Assembly: GCF_002776525.5 (NCBI RefSeq)
Contig: NC_045436.1
Coordinates: forward strand, 52,676,480 to 52,740,479
Origin: Piliocolobus tephrosceles
Taxonomy: Eukaryota > Chordata > Mammalia > Primates > Cercopithecidae
Reading direction: 5' to 3'
Length of the DNA: 64,000 bases
In this document: positions 47,311 through 59,855 of the stretch, in pieces
How positions within the stretch are numbered: position 1 is the stretch's first letter
Layout: the number at the start of each line of letters is the position of its first letter
Position numbers and translations under genes: made by a program
The notes under the pieces: model-generated
Told to the model about the DNA's origin: nothing
What the model saw: the letters and a program-made list of their open reading frames with translations, nothing else
Databases searched by the model: none

Positions 47311-47622
47311 TTTTTTTTTTTTTTTTTTTTTTTTTTGATGAAGTCTCGCACTGTTGCCTAGGCTAGAATGCTGGAGTGCAATGGTGCGATCTCAGCTTTC
47401 TGCAACCTCTGCCCTCTGGGTTCAAGCAATTCTCCTGCCTCAGCCTCCTGAGTAGCTGGGACTACAGATGCCCACCACCAAGTCTGGCTAGATTTTTGTA
47501 TTTTTGTAGAGATGGGGTTTCAGCATATTGGCCAGGCTGGTCTTAAACTCCTGACCTCGTGATCCACCCGCCTTGGCCTCCGAAAGTGCTGGGATTACAG
47601 GCGTGAGCCACTGCCCTCGGCT
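47311..47622 (-). mobile_element. AluS-type element inside provirus A
   Basis: A full-length reverse-complement Alu with poly-T of 26 at the left edge and 'gtgagccactgccctcgg' at the right. It post-dates the provirus. Confidence 0.94.
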
Positions 47623-49368
47623 TGTATTTGGTTTTAATTTTTATTTATTTGCTGTTTTATTCCCCTCTCAGTTTTACATATATATATATATATCCATTGA
47701 TTTTTAAAGTTTCTAATGGAAGGCTTTTATTTCCTTCTATGAGTAGTCATTTTGTTTCCTATGCATTTCCAACAATGTATTATTTCTTTATTTATCCAAA
47801 GTTTCTAAGCTACCTTTGTCAAGCCTCCAATAATTGATAGAGGACACCAGCCATTTAAAATTTGATTGGTTTTTGCTTACCTCTGATATTCTTCAGAGCT
47901 ATGAGAGATCTAACATGTCTAAAAAATTACATAAAAGACTTACCTTTATAAGTTCTGAACGAAATTTTGCATTATATACTTTGTTATTTAGAAAAGTACA
48001 TGAGAATAGAAGTTTTTAAATGTTGTTTATTTCCAAGATAATTCAATTACATCTATAATTTGAGTTCGTTTCAGATCTTTTGCTTTAATGAATTTAAAAA
48101 AGCTGTGATATGGGAACAAAGTTTTAATGTTCAGGAAAGATTGGTCTTGTCCTCAAGGAAATGATATTGATTGGGATTTCTCTCAAACTACTTTAGTTGT
48201 GTTTACTGTTATTAACATTAGTGACATTCCCTTGGATTAGGTAGTACATTTTTTTTTAAAAAATGTGAGACTTCCTAATGATTTTTAACTCCAAGCCATT
48301 TATCACTGATGGGCTTTCATGTAAGTATTTGAAAACAAAATAGTACAATTGTTGCACCGATTTGAAGATTTTACTGATGAACATTACCAGTCAATTGTCA
48401 GTTCTGTGTCTAGAAACCAATCTTGGAAATTTGTGATGATGCTGTTTTAAATAGCTGAAAATAAATTATTGTGTGTTTGTTCTTACTTGTCCTTGTTTTA
48501 TTGTACACTATTTAAGTGAATTTAAGTATATTACTTATCCTCATATTAAATTTCCAAAACTGATATTTGCATTTACCATTTTTTGATGTTGGAGAGAAAA
48601 GCTTGTTGTCTTACTTTGATAAGTCTGGAATAGGATGCTTTTGGTCACAATTCTGTCACTGGAATGCTAGCAATTAGACATATGGAATGAGTAACTTAAC
48701 TACTTGAATATAGTGGTTTGAAGTGCTGCAGGTAGTGACAGCTAAAGCCCAAATCACAGTGTTCTAATTTGTGACATGTTTGAGAGAATGACAGGGCGGT
48801 AGTATAAATATTCTATTAACTAAACTGTGTACTGTTAAGTTATAGGGCTTTGACTGCTGGGTCTGAAGAAGGCACTGACTTCTGCTCAATTTTGAGCATT
48901 GACACCAAAGTCTCATCTTCAGTCGCAGGAGAAAATGAAAACCAAAATGAACTGATTTTGTGAGACACAGGGCCAGAAATTAAAATCATTCAATTTCTCT
49001 AGGCCCAGGGACTATCCTGGAAGATGTGGGCATGTGAGATTATAAGGGTTGATTTTGAGGGATAAGATTAGTTCAGAGTTTTTGTATAAATTAAACATTA
49101 GTATCAAAAACACACTAATGCAAGGCCAGCATCTGGTTCTATGTGTCAGAATAACAGGGATTTCTTGGATCATTGATCTGCTCTTTAATAGAAAATTATA
49201 ATAGGTTATGGAAATCTTATAGTCAAAATGATTAAAATTGGATAGATTTGTTCATATGGTGTTATAAAAATTAGCTTTAACTTAAACAATATACCGTAAA
49301 ATGGTAAAATAGATTTTTGTTTACCTTTTGAGTAAAGTACAGGAAAAATATGCAGTAGAAAGAGACTG

Positions 49369-49673
49369 GGGCCGGGCCCGGTGGCTCAAGCCTGTAATCC
49401 CAGCACTTTGGGAGGCCGAGACGGGTGGATCGCGAGGTCAGGAGATCGAGACCATCCTGGCTAACACAGCGAAACCCCGTCTCTACTAAAAAATACAAAA
49501 AACTAGCCGGGCGAGTTGGCGGGCGCCTGTAGCCCCAGCTACTCGGGAGGCTGAGGCAGGAGAATGGCGTAAACCTGGGAGGCGGAGCTTGCAGTGAGCT
49601 GAGATCCGGCCACTGCACTCCAGCCTGGGAGACAGAGCGAGACTCCGTCTCAAAAAAAAAGAAAAAAAAAAAA
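49369..49673 (+). mobile_element. Young Alu (AluYR-like) inside provirus A
   Basis: A full-length plus-strand Alu with the Old World monkey-type variants. A perfect 10-bp target duplication AAAGAGACTG flanks it (49359-49368 and 49674-49683). The window's longest open frame (minus, 49277-49699) is its antisense translation. Confidence 0.96.
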
Positions 49674-51158
49674 AAAGAGACTGATTTAGTTGCCCTCATG
49701 CTTTCTGAAGTATTAGGTCTTCTTATTTGGGAAATTGAGTATCCTCTCTATCAAAAAGTAAATGTTTTTATTTTAATTAATGATTATTTTATAGTTGCCT
49801 GTGATCTCATTTCATGATAGGAAATATCTTAAAACTTTGATATTTGCCAAACTTTTCAAGAACAAAATTTTAAGTGCCAAATTAAGTCCTTTGGACCACA
49901 AACTAGCTTTTTTGTATATTACATTTCCTGAAGTCCAAGAGAGACATATTTGGCTTATTTGGCTTGTTATGTTAGAATTATGCAGGAAGCATTGGCAAAT
50001 CTATGGTAGTGTTTAGCTTCCTTTGGGTTATATTTATATAGATATATCGTTAATATGTTTTCCAGGATTATGTGTGACTCCTAAGATTCTAATATCTTAA
50101 TATAGGTTGTCAGTAATAATAATTTTGAGTATTAGGTTAAATTGTTGTATGCCACAGAAATAACCAAATTTCTTTGCCAACTGTGTCTTTAATGATGACT
50201 GTCTTAAGGCTTTTGTAATTTACGAATGTTGTTTTAGTTTGATCCTTCTCAAAAAGTGATTTACAATCAGCTACAGTCCAGGGCTTGTTTCTTTGGAAGA
50301 GTACAAGAAAAGGGCTCTTGAATGCAGGTTTCTGATAACTTTGGAGATGGTGCCCTTGGATTAGAGTGAAAATTTCCAGGGGACTAATTGTAAGGCTGAT
50401 GTGTTCATAAAGATTGCTAACCCAATATGAAGCAGAGAACAGCAATTTCTTGCATAGACTGAGCTAATAAAGGACTAAAATATATATTTTTGGTTTTTTT
50501 TGGTTTGAAATATTACTGATTGGTTTGTTTTGTTTTTCAAAGTCTGGGGAATTTTTTTATCTGGAGGTATTTATAGCCTTTAAGTATACTTAAAGTATAT
50601 TATGTAGAGTATACTTTTGCAAATGGAATTTGAGGCATATTTCTCTCTCTTCCTAATGTCTCCATAATTTGTAGACTATTTGTGAGTATTCTTAATTCAT
50701 GGCAATATTTTTTTTTTTTTTTTTTTTGCATATGTTTACTAACAACCTGTTTACTTTTATCACAGAACCCAGTTGAAGGAACTGGTTATTTTCTCAGAGC
50801 TTTGACTGAAACGTCTTGTGGGAGGTTCTAGTGAAGCCAATTTAGATGAGCCTAAGTGGACAATGGTTCTTGATGCACTTTGTGTGGGTAAAAGACCAAG
50901 TCTATGGAACTGAAGTTTATCTTGCAGGTTGATTAGTCCTGCTGTGATTTATATTTGATGAAAGTGGGGGACTGGAGAGAGAAATATTATGTTTTAGAAG
51001 AGAACTATAGTGCTGGACTAACCTTTGATTACTGGGTGGCCACGTGGTCACCCATGGTAAGGAGCTGTCCATGATGCCCCTCTTCAGCAGGAAGAAGCCA
51101 GAAAGATTGAGGACAAGATTCCCCATGATTGAGGAACTGATAACTAGAAAAGGGGGAT

Positions 51159-51595
51159 TGAAACCAGCCCAAAAGTCCCATAGACAGTTTTTTTAAAGAT
51201 AATTATATAAATTGACCCCCCACCTCTGGTCTTAAAGCTTAAAACTCACCAGGCCCAATAAGGTACCAGGCTTCTCAAAGTGTATCAAAGAACTGAAACT
51301 CACCGGATCATTACATCCAGACAGTGAGACACTAGGTCCCTCCTTCATCATGATTGCTTCCTTGCTCCTCCCAAATTTCTGTTTTCATTTTTTTTTTTAC
51401 ATTTCTTTTTCTTTCCTGCTATTAAACCCTTCATTTTCGACAGCCAGGGAGCTGGATTTGAGACGGAAATCCCATCTCCTCAGCTGCATCACCCGATTAA
51501 AGCCTTCTTCCTTGGCAATAAGCATTATATCAATGATTGGCTTTCTATGCAGTAAACAACAGGACCTAGACCAAACCCCTGGTGTTTTGGTAACA
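51159..51595 (+). mobile_element. Provirus A, 3' LTR
   Basis: Starts 'tgaaaccagcccaaaagtcc' directly after the polypurine tract and ends 'ttttggtaaca'. It has ATTAAA at 51496-51501. The TATA box of the 5' copy reads 'ctattaaac' here, so this copy has lost it. Confidence 0.85.
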
Positions 51596-51829
51596 AAAGG
51601 AGCAACAAGGGAGACCCTGGGAAAAGAAGTCATAAAGATGCTGCCCACTGATAGACAGCAAAAATGACAATGACTATTTTGGCTACTGTTGGCCTTGTGA
51701 ATGGTCTCCTCCAGCTCTAAAGGAGACTTAGGCTGTATCCAGAAATAACCATGGTCGGGATTTTCCCTGCTGATGATCATGTACCCTAGAGTAACTTTGC
51801 TCATTATAATAGTACAAACAATATTGAAA
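51596..51829. other. Unassigned spacer between ERV elements
   Basis: About 230 bp of unrecognised sequence after provirus A. Confidence 0.4.
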
Positions 51830-52303
51830 AAATGAATACTATTTATTAGTATTTAAAATTTCTGCCCAGGAGACTTTAAATACTAATAAGATACGTGACA
51901 TATTTACTTGCACTTGCAGGTAGGACCACAGGGCATACATGCCCAAAGGGACTTCCCAAAACATGCTTGCAAGGAACACCCCCCGTGACCCTTTATGAAT
52001 AATCATAATTCTCATAAAAAGAATCCCTCAGCACTAGCTGCTGCTGGCTCATTCTTTCAAGCATTCAACTCCGTTTTATCTTTCAGAATGTACTGTCTCT
52101 TTAAATAAACACTGCTACTATCATTTTTCCAGCAGAAATAGCCATGAGCTGTTTTCCAGCAGGATCAGCCCAGCCAGAGTTATTTTCTACTCCTTTAAAA
52201 ATTTACTTTATCTTCCTTCAATAAACTATACATCTCTTGGCTGAATTATTTCTTTCACGTTAGAGAAGAACTTAGAATCCCCACACTCCCCAGTAACAGG
52301 TAA
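51830..52303 (+). mobile_element. Class I ERV-like LTR
   Basis: LTR-like plus-strand block with AATAAA at 52104-52109 and again at 52220-52225, ending 'ccccagtaaca'. Left edge approximate and family not identified. Confidence 0.6.
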
Positions 52304-52334
52304 CAGAGACAAAAACTGCAAGTCCTGTTGCCTG

Positions 52335-52732
52335 GGCAAGTGCAATAGGAAAAGCTTTGACCTCTAATAACACCTGGAATTAAGGAATCCTTTCCCTGGA
52401 ACCAAGAAGACTGGAATATGACCAGAACCTGAACACCATAACTCTTTCAGACACAAGGAATCCCTTAACCTGGCAGATGTGGAGCTAAAATTTACCTCTA
52501 CATACTTTACTGTAAATGGCCAAATTTGAAGCTCTTAAATCAGACTCTGCCAAGTCAAAATTCCTAAATCCTTTCCCTTGCCCTCTGAATCATCAACTTT
52601 CCCCAGACCCAAAGTTAGGGAGACAGATTTCAGCCCACCCCCCTCTCCTTGCTGGCAGGTTTTGCTATAAAGCTTTTCTTTTCTTAAAAGACACCATGCC
52701 ATGGTGTTGGCTTCTGTTTGCAGGCAGTAACA
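52335..52732 (+). mobile_element. Second ERV-like LTR
   Basis: A different LTR-like block with a C-rich U3 ('cagcccacccccctctcc'), a TATAAA motif at about 52667 and an end 'caggcagtaaca'. The tandem arrangement with the preceding LTR suggests nested or rearranged insertions. Confidence 0.5.
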
Positions 52733-53393
52733 AGCCTATTCTCTGGCATGGCCAGTAGCTTAGCCAATGAAGGGTAATAGGACAATTCCTTAAGGTAGTG
52801 ACTTTGTATTTTTTCCTAGCAAAATATAATTATCATATCTGTTTTTAAGTAGTTAATGCATACATGAACAAAATGTAAAAGATACACAAGTACATTTCAA
52901 AAGTAAATCTACCTCTCTCTCACTTCCTTTAGTCATCCTTTCCCTTCTCTAGATACAAACACAGCAATCAGTGTGTCAGGTCCAGGAACTGTTTGTGGAA
53001 GGGCATTCCTGAGATAGGGGGAAGGGAAGCAGGCATACATATAAATGTACATGGCCATGAAGAATGAAGATTTTAGCAATTACAAATAAATATTTCAGAA
53101 ATTCTTGAGGAAAAATTGCATATGTGAGGAGAGAAAGAAAAGCTGGTATGAGAGTAGATTGGAGATAATGTATAGCTGTTTTGGAAGCAGAAGCTCTTTT
53201 CTGTTTTACAGTATTTCAAATGTTTCTCATCATACATACATTTGATATATCTCCTGAACACAACAGGATTAAACGTACCTTAATTGAATATCTATTGAGT
53301 ACTAGGCATGAGTATGAAAAATATAAGCAATATATGGACTTTACCTTTCAGGTATCCACAATTAGTTGAGGCAAATAAAAATATGACACTATA
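52733..53393. other. Unassigned stretch
   Basis: No recognised element between the LTR pair and provirus B. Confidence 0.45.
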
Positions 53394-54075
53394 TGTTGGT
53401 GATAAATAATTAAAAACAAAATCTTCTCCCAACCTGGGAAACTTCTCTGCAACAGAAGATAAAGAACAAAGTTGTATTATTGAATAAGCATTAAACCAGA
53501 TTGTAGGTCTGCTAAGATACTGCAAAACAGAAATAAATCTCAACCTTTTATATAGCCAAGAAGATACAATCTATTATGTACATTTTCTCAAGATAAACAA
53601 TAACTAGTCTTCAAGTGCTAGCTAGGACTTGACAGCACCTTTTGTTACACACAGTTCATCCTAAATTCACTGGGTAATTGGAATGATGTTCTGTGTGTTA
53701 GCCAAAGGAAAAATAAATTATCATATCTTTATAACATAAGCTAGTTTTGCAATTTTAAGTTAAATACCTTCTGAAGTTAAATTTCTACACACCCACTGAT
53801 TTTGGGAGACGGGCACTATATTCCTTGATGATGAAGATATTTCAGTGAGATGGTCCCCAGTTCGTTGAGTAAGACATTCCTCAGCCTTTCACCAGGCAAG
53901 AGGCTTATTTGGCATTTAAAAAGATTTACACACATTTTTAAAGACACACACAAAACTTCCATCTGCAAGTTTTCTAAAGTAAATGCTCTAAGAAAGGGAG
54001 GGGATGGATGTCTCTTCCCTTAGTTTCAACATAGGGAATTGTTCCTTTTCCAATTTTATTTACCCAGAAAATACA
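53394..54075 (-). mobile_element. Provirus B, 3' LTR
   Basis: Co-linear with 62052-62717 over its whole length. Shared blocks include 'gcattaaaccaga', 'tctcaagataaacaataact', 'gacttgacagcacc' and 'aaattcactgggtaattgg'. TG/CA ends. Visible divergence with several indels indicates an ancient pair. Confidence 0.85.
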
Positions 54076-54328
54076 CTCTTTGTTAGTATAAAATAGTGAC
54101 ACTACAAATTTCTAACTCTATTGCTATTTTCTTGTTTCTCTGGACAAGTTGCAGCCCTCTAAGTAACCCGACAGTCAATAGTAAAATACAACACAATGCA
54201 ATTGCCAGAAATCTGATGAAATAACAAAACAAGTACATTTTAAAAGTCTCTACACTATTGGTTGTAGGAATAAGCTTTGAATTTATCATACAAATAGATA
54301 ATGGTTACATCAGATTCTTAACTAGTGT

Positions 54329-55090
54329 AATGGTTAATTTTATTTGTGTACTTCAGTGGACCAGGATATGCTGAAACAGCTGCTTAAACATTATTTCTGA
54401 GTGTGTTTGTAAGGCTGTTTCTGGAAGAGATGTCTTTATGTTGGACTAAGTAAAGCAGAACCTCCCACCACAATGCAAAGGGGCATCATCCAATCCCTTG
54501 AGGGTCTGAATATTAGGTGGGTGCAACAAAAAGACCGGGTGCAGTGGCTCACGCCTGTAATCGCGGCACTTTGGGAGGCCGAGGAAGGCAGATCACGAGG
54601 TCAGGAGTTTGAGACCTGCCTGGTCAACACAGTGAAATCCCATCTCTACTAAAAATACAAAAACTAGCTGAGCATAGTGGTGTGCACCTGTAGTCCCAGC
54701 TATTCGGGAGGCTGAGGCACAAGAATTGCTTGAACAAGGGAGGCAGAGTCGAGATTGCACCACTCCACTTCAGCCTGGGGGACAGAGTGAGACTCTATCA
54801 CAAAAAAAAAAAGGTAGAGGAAGGACAAATTTGCTTCTGTTTGAACTGGGGCATGAATCTTCTCTTGTCCTTGGACATTGGCACTTATAGTTCTCAGGCA
54901 TTCACACTCAGCCTGAATTACATGACTGGTTTCCTTGGTTTTCCAGTTTGCAGACAGCCAATAGTGGGATTTTTGACCTCTGTAATATGATAAGCCAATT
55001 CCTATAACACATCTTCTCATATACATACATATATCCATATCCATATACTATAAGCTCTGTCTCTCTGGAGTAGACTGAATAATATAATTA
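54329..55090 (+). mobile_element. Old LTR-like repeat, split by an Alu
   Basis: The flanks of the Alu at 54533 join into one repeat of common dispersed type: 'ggttaattttatttgtgtac', 'aaaggggcatcatccaatcc', then 'gataagccaattcctataac' and 'tctctggagtagactgaat'. I cannot name the family. Confidence 0.5.
54533..54812 (+). mobile_element. Alu (AluS-type) with small deletion
   Basis: A plus-strand Alu, 'gggtgcagtggctcacgcct' to a short A tail. About a dozen bases are missing in the right monomer ('gaggcagagtcgagattgc'). Confidence 0.92.
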
Positions 55091-56393
55091 GCAATACACA
55101 AAAACTTTTCTTATTTACACAATTAGTTTTAAAATTGTTTTGATGACCTTATTGCTTGTATTTTCAAATGGGTACTATCTACGTATTATCTGGCAGTTCC
55201 CTGTAAAGCCTTATCCAATCTAAAACTAGAAAGTAGCTTTACATTGGAAACTGATGTTCTAAAAGTTTTCCTTGCAATGCCACCCCCCAAAAGTTTTGAG
55301 TTTCAATCACATAAGTTCCATTACATTTTTATGAAAATGTAGGCCCTTTAGTAATTGTTCTGTCTTCCCAAATAATAGTTCTCAGATGTGTGACATAAAG
55401 ATATGAATAGCCTTCTTCTGCTATCAAAGCCTCATTATAAGGTAGCTATTGAATGGGACAGAGTCAAGTTCCAGTGCTTCATGTGTAAGGCTCTCATTAA
55501 GTGTTGAGGACAGACCTGCCTTATGGGCCCTTATTTTTTCTTGTACTGGGTCTTAATCAATAGTCATACTTTTATAACAGTTGACTAAATCTACATTAAT
55601 GGCAGACATTCACCTTTGTTTATCTAACTATTTTGAGATTGGACACAAGTTGGATCTCAAAGTTAATTGAATGACATTAGACCTGTATTTTCAACCTCTA
55701 TGTGTAAAATGCTAGATTTCTGTTTGTCTACTATTAATTTTTTTTCTACCTCATCTGCCAATCAAATCAGTTAAAACATTTTTGTATCAAATTTAGGGCC
55801 CAAGTACTTGGATGCATTTTAGCTACTTTTACCTAAATGGCTAAAATGTTATTATCAAAAATGAGTAATGAAGATGTTTTCATTTTTACTTTATGAATAA
55901 TCAGAATTTTCAAATTTGTAAATCAAACCCTATTTATATGGTGTACAATTTGGAGCTGATTGGAAATGAGATTGTGGGAACCATTACTGGGAGTACAGAA
56001 ATGAAAAGTAATATAAAAAATAAATTTGTTTGTTTTCTAGAAAAATGTGATCCTTAAAGTAACTGAAACCATCATGCTATGAATGGGACAGCAAGGCAGT
56101 CTGTGAGACTAGTAATATGTTTTCAAGAATACCTCTTCAGTTGAGTTCAGTACCAATATCAATAACTTCTGAAAATTTCAAGTCCAAATTCCTTGTGGAA
56201 TCCTCAGTCTAGTCACTCTAAGGAGTTGGCTTCTTATGAGAAGCACAAATAAAGCATTCAAGTTGTTGTTGGTTTAAGGTCATTATTATTTTCACACTGA
56301 TAGTCCTGTGGGTGATCATCAACATTTCAAAAAGTCTGTTCCAGTGCAATTCTCTTTATTGGGGGACATTTTTACGTAAATAAAATCTCCTGG

Positions 56394-56696
56394 TTAACGT
56401 AGGTGGCTGACTTCTTCCAGCAGATTCTTCCGGGTCCTTGTCACTTTAAGTCTCATGGTTCCTAGGAAAGAGAAAAGTCCTTTTAAATAGTGAAGATGAT
56501 TATTAAAGGATTCAGTTAAATGAAGTGCAAAACATGATCCTAGACCTAAATTCACAGGCCTTCCAAAGATACATTCAAAGGGAGAGATTCTGTGCTTGGT
56601 TATAGAGATCACTCTAATTTTAAACAAGTCTAGTGGTAAAGCTCTAGGCCATCTTGATATACCAGGTTTCAGAATCTTAGCTAATGAATTTTTCAA
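56394..56696 (-). pseudogene. Provirus B integrase C-terminal remnant
   Basis: A 100-codon minus frame contains an LP-L-L--IR block followed by SPFECIFGRP. That is the spacing seen near the C-terminus of gamma-like (class I) ERV integrases. No intact integrase frame surrounds it. Confidence 0.65.
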
Positions 56697-57539
56697 GAGT
56701 TTGATTTATTTACTCTATTTTCCAGAAGACTGAGGATTATAGGAATCTGTAAACATTTGCATAATTCCTGAATGACACTACAGATAAAATGACTTTGTCT
56801 GTCATTTAAATGCTCCGGTAACCCAAAAGTGGAAATTATGTTTGTTAAGACAGTCTTTACCATTGCCTGAGCGAGGGGCTTTTTGAATAGGGAACGACTT
56901 CAGGACATCTGGACATCATACACATCACAGCAAGACAAAATCTCTGAACTTTTATAAGCATTCCTTTTATGAAATGTAACTGCTACATGATTCCTGGTGA
57001 AGTTTGTCAGGGACAGCAAATGCTTATCTTGGGAGCAGTCTGTAAAGAATTCTGCTGACAAATAGTATATCTCTTTAATATGGTTTGCAGTAATTTTACC
57101 TTTGTGGTAAGCTTCCAAAGAGTCTAGTGTTTTTAAAATCTGCCTTTTATTTAGATGATTTTATTGGTGATGCACAATATTAGCTAAGCAAATAGGGACC
57201 ATGGCATAGGAATTCTTTTCTTAGGTCATTTCCATAGTTCAGTCAAGTTTCTTTTAGCCTCTTTTATAATCTATCTTCTTTATGGAAGCATATTTTTGTA
57301 AATTAACAAGGATTTTTTTTTATTATATTAAAAGTAGAGCTTCTAAGTTTGGAATCTGCAATGTTTTACCAGTGGCTTTTGCAACTCTTGTCAGCAGAAT
57401 GAATTATGAACATCTGAGCAAGCAGTGGTAAAGCCTCTAACAAATCAGCAATCAGTTTCTGTGAAATATTTTTATTCCAATAGAAGAAAAAAATCTTCTA
57501 GTTAAAAAATTTGCTTTGTTGCATGATAGATGCCAAACA

Positions 57540-57745
57540 TAACTTTATTAGTAGCAGATATATTATATATTAATTTTAAATCCAGAACCAAGTCCTTTAG
57601 TGATACCTATTAACTTGTCAGCTTGTGCAGACTTATTTCCAGACAAAAAGTAATTGCTTCGCTGATAAATCACCACAGCTTAGGACACCTTAAATTGGTC
57701 ATCATTATCCCAAGTACATAGCCCATCAATAAACATTAGTAAACA
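57540..57745 (-). pseudogene. Provirus B RNase H remnant
   Basis: Minus-strand text encodes an F-I-D-G block at 57722-57736 and an SAQADKL block at 57611-57631, followed by an 'INI-Y' strand. This resembles a retroviral RNase H N-terminal half. Stops and frame changes break it. Confidence 0.6.
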
Positions 57746-57899
57746 TGCAATATCAAGAAGAATGTTAGATAAATCAAGTTGAGTATTTTTTTTAAATTGT
57801 AATCATCAAAGCTGGGGAAGACTATAGCCAATTTCACTTGTTCAAAATCCCTTCAGATTCTAGGGACCAAACCAGAAAATCTGGAGAATTATCATGCAG

Positions 57900-59050
57900 A
57901 GTTTTTACAGCAGAGGTTTCATCTGCTCTGCAAAATGAAATCCATTGTCCATAATACTGTACTATTCTCAAATAATTATCTTTTTAAGTTTTTATTTAAG
58001 CCATTTTCTGCAAAATGGACTTCTAGATTATGAAACTACTAGATGTGACTACTAGATTCCATGGCCTACGGATCATAACTGACACCCTAAATATTTTTGT
58101 TTTGTTTAGCAAAATTGCAATTGTTCTATGAAACCTTATGCTTTTGTGAAGCAAAGAATTATTTCAAAGCCAAATTATCAATTTTATATTGCTTTTAGCT
58201 TCTTATACTACCAGTAATCATCTACATATTAAATAATTACAGATCCCTCTGGTGGGACACATATCTATATTTTTTTTATTTTTATTTTTATTTTATAAAT
58301 GACTGGAGAAAATAGTAGAGGGAGTTTCAAAATCCTCAAATAACTCCTTGCCATAAATGTTGGACTCCTTTATAAGCCAAAGCAAATAAGAATTTAGACT
58401 TGTCTGCTAGAGGGAAAAAAAAAAGAAAGAATGAAAGAAACAAACTATAAAAAGGACAGAAAGAAGAAATAAAAGAACAAGAAAGAAGAAAAGAAGAACA
58501 GAGAGAAAAAGGAAGGAAAGAAAAATAAAGCAAGCCAGCCAGCCAATGGAGGTGAATTATAGTTGAATTATAAAGAAAAACTTTGCAGATTATTTTAGTA
58601 AATCAGCATAGTTGCAGGGTTGGAAACTATGAGGTTTAATAGAACAGCAAATTTGTTTCTTTCCCTAAAGTAAGGTACAAATTTATACAGGGTCAATGAT
58701 CTTTTTCAAACTGGCCTTTCTTCTTTACTGGAAGTATGGGAGCATTAAAGGGTGAGTGTTCTTAAAAAAGTTATCCTTTCTTTTTCTAATTCTTTTATAA
58801 CTGGTTTCATTCCTGTTAAATAAGATCTCAGCAAAGGATATTGTTTTTTGTTTTACACATGGCCATAGTTTATCTTTTTGGTAAGCCATTTTTATTGGTT
58901 TTATATCTCAGATTAAACCAGTATCATTATTTGCTAGAGGCCAAAGCAAAGCATCAATCTGTTTCAGATCTGGGTGCTTTTCCAGCAGAGTATGAATTTA
59001 CCACTGTCTATTTTACTCCTTTACTTCCTTTCTTGCTTTCAGCAAGCACA
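57900..59050 (-). pseudogene. Provirus B reverse-transcriptase region, badly decayed
   Basis: Minus-strand translation near 58900-59010 has an 'LEAKQSI'-like block reminiscent of the start of gamma-like RT. The catalytic YxDD motif was not found. The zone also holds a GA-rich tract at 58405-58540. Confidence 0.4.
58405..58540. repeat. GA/A-rich low-complexity tract
   Basis: A plus-strand purine-rich run of GAAA/AGAA words ending in 'agccagccagcc'. Confidence 0.88.
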
Positions 59051-59073
59051 TAGTCACCAAATCCACTGCCTTT

Positions 59074-59088
59074 GTGTGTATGTGTGTG

Positions 59089-59131
<43 letters not shown>
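59074..59131. repeat. (TG)n microsatellite
   Basis: About 27 TG units with one GC interruption, adjoining the truncated Alu at 59132. Confidence 0.96.
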
Positions 59132-59133
<2 letters not shown>

Positions 59134-59210
59134 CGGAGTCTCCCTCTGTCGCCCAGGCTAGAGTGTAGTGGTGTGATCTTGGCTCACTGCAACCTCTGCC
59201 TCCTGGGTTC
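59132..59210 (-). mobile_element. Truncated Alu 3' end
   Basis: 'gacggagtctccctctgtcg' to 'aacctctgcctcctgggttc' is only the right-monomer 3' end. The (TG)n stands where the poly-T would be expected, so the tail has probably been replaced. Confidence 0.88.
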
Positions 59211-59265
59211 TTCAAAAAAATAGTTCCACAGACATGCCATCAGATTAAAGAATATGATACACTGC

Positions 59266-59855
59266 TATGGTCCGAATGTTTGTGCCTCTACAAAAGTCAT
59301 ATGTTGAAATCTTAACCCCCACATTTCTTGGAGGTAGGACTTTTGAGAGGTGATTGTTAGTTCATGAGAGTGAAGCCATCATAAATAGATCAGTGACTTT
59401 ATAAAGGCGGCCCCACAAATGGTTTAAGCTCAGGAGTTCCAGAACCGCCTGAGAAATATGGGAAAACTTGTCTCTAGAATAATCCAAAACTTAACTGGGT
59501 GTGGAAGATCACTTGAGCCTGGGAGGTGGAGACTGCAGCGAGCTGTGTTTGCCTCACTACACTTCAGACTGGATGATAAATTGAGATAGTGTCAACAAAT
59601 AAATAAATAAATAAAGGCCCCTGAGAGATCCCTTTCTCTTTCTACTATATAAGATTACAGTAGGAAGAGAGCTGCCTATAAACCTGGAGGAGGGCTCTCA
59701 CCACATACCGAATCTGCCAGCTCTCCTCGATCTTGAACTTTCCAGTCTTCAGAGCTATGAGAAGTAAATTTCTATTGTTTATAAGCCTCCAAGGTATTTT
59801 GTTATATATTTTTATTTTGTTAAGGTAGTTTGTTATAGCAGTCTGAATGGACAAA
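59266..59855 (+). mobile_element. MLT1-type LTR, split by an Alu fragment
   Basis: 'ggtccgaatgtttgtgcctc', 'gtcatatgttgaaatcttaa', then after the Alu 'caccacataccgaatctgcc' and 'gtttgttatagcagtctgaa' follow MLT1 order. It is inserted in provirus B on the opposite strand. Confidence 0.75.
59418..59622 (+). mobile_element. Diverged Alu fragment inside the MLT1
   Basis: 'ctcaggagttccagaaccgc', 'cttgagcctgggaggtggag' and an (AAAT)n tail. The 5' end and middle are incomplete. Confidence 0.75.

Larger units (their letters stand above)
44760..51158 (+). mobile_element. Provirus A internal region, coding capacity lost
   Basis: About 6.4 kb including two Alu insertions. A polypurine tract 'agaaaaggggga' (51146-51157) ends it exactly where the 3' LTR begins. 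I could not recognise gag, pol or env domains: frames are short and AT-rich, so the interior is either very decayed or from a non-autonomous family. The first 500 bp hold a tandem leader repeat. Confidence 0.7.

Noticed and set aside
47109..47351. Lys-rich minus frame near 47.1-47.35 kb
   Set aside because: Its start is the translated poly-A tail of the Alu at 47311, running into decayed provirus A sequence.
49277..49699. 140-codon minus frame, the longest in the window
   Set aside because: It is the antisense translation of the AluYR-like element at 49369-49673; such frames are common in young Alus and are not genes.
54511..54530. Possible MADE1 terminus ('ttaggtgggtgcaac')
   Set aside because: Only about 14 bases resemble the MADE1 end and no second terminus follows; it is more likely chance within the older repeat interrupted by the Alu.
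59074..59131. (TG)n tract as a possible Z-DNA regulatory element
   Set aside because: Ordinary dinucleotide microsatellite beside an Alu 3' end; no promoter or gene nearby.
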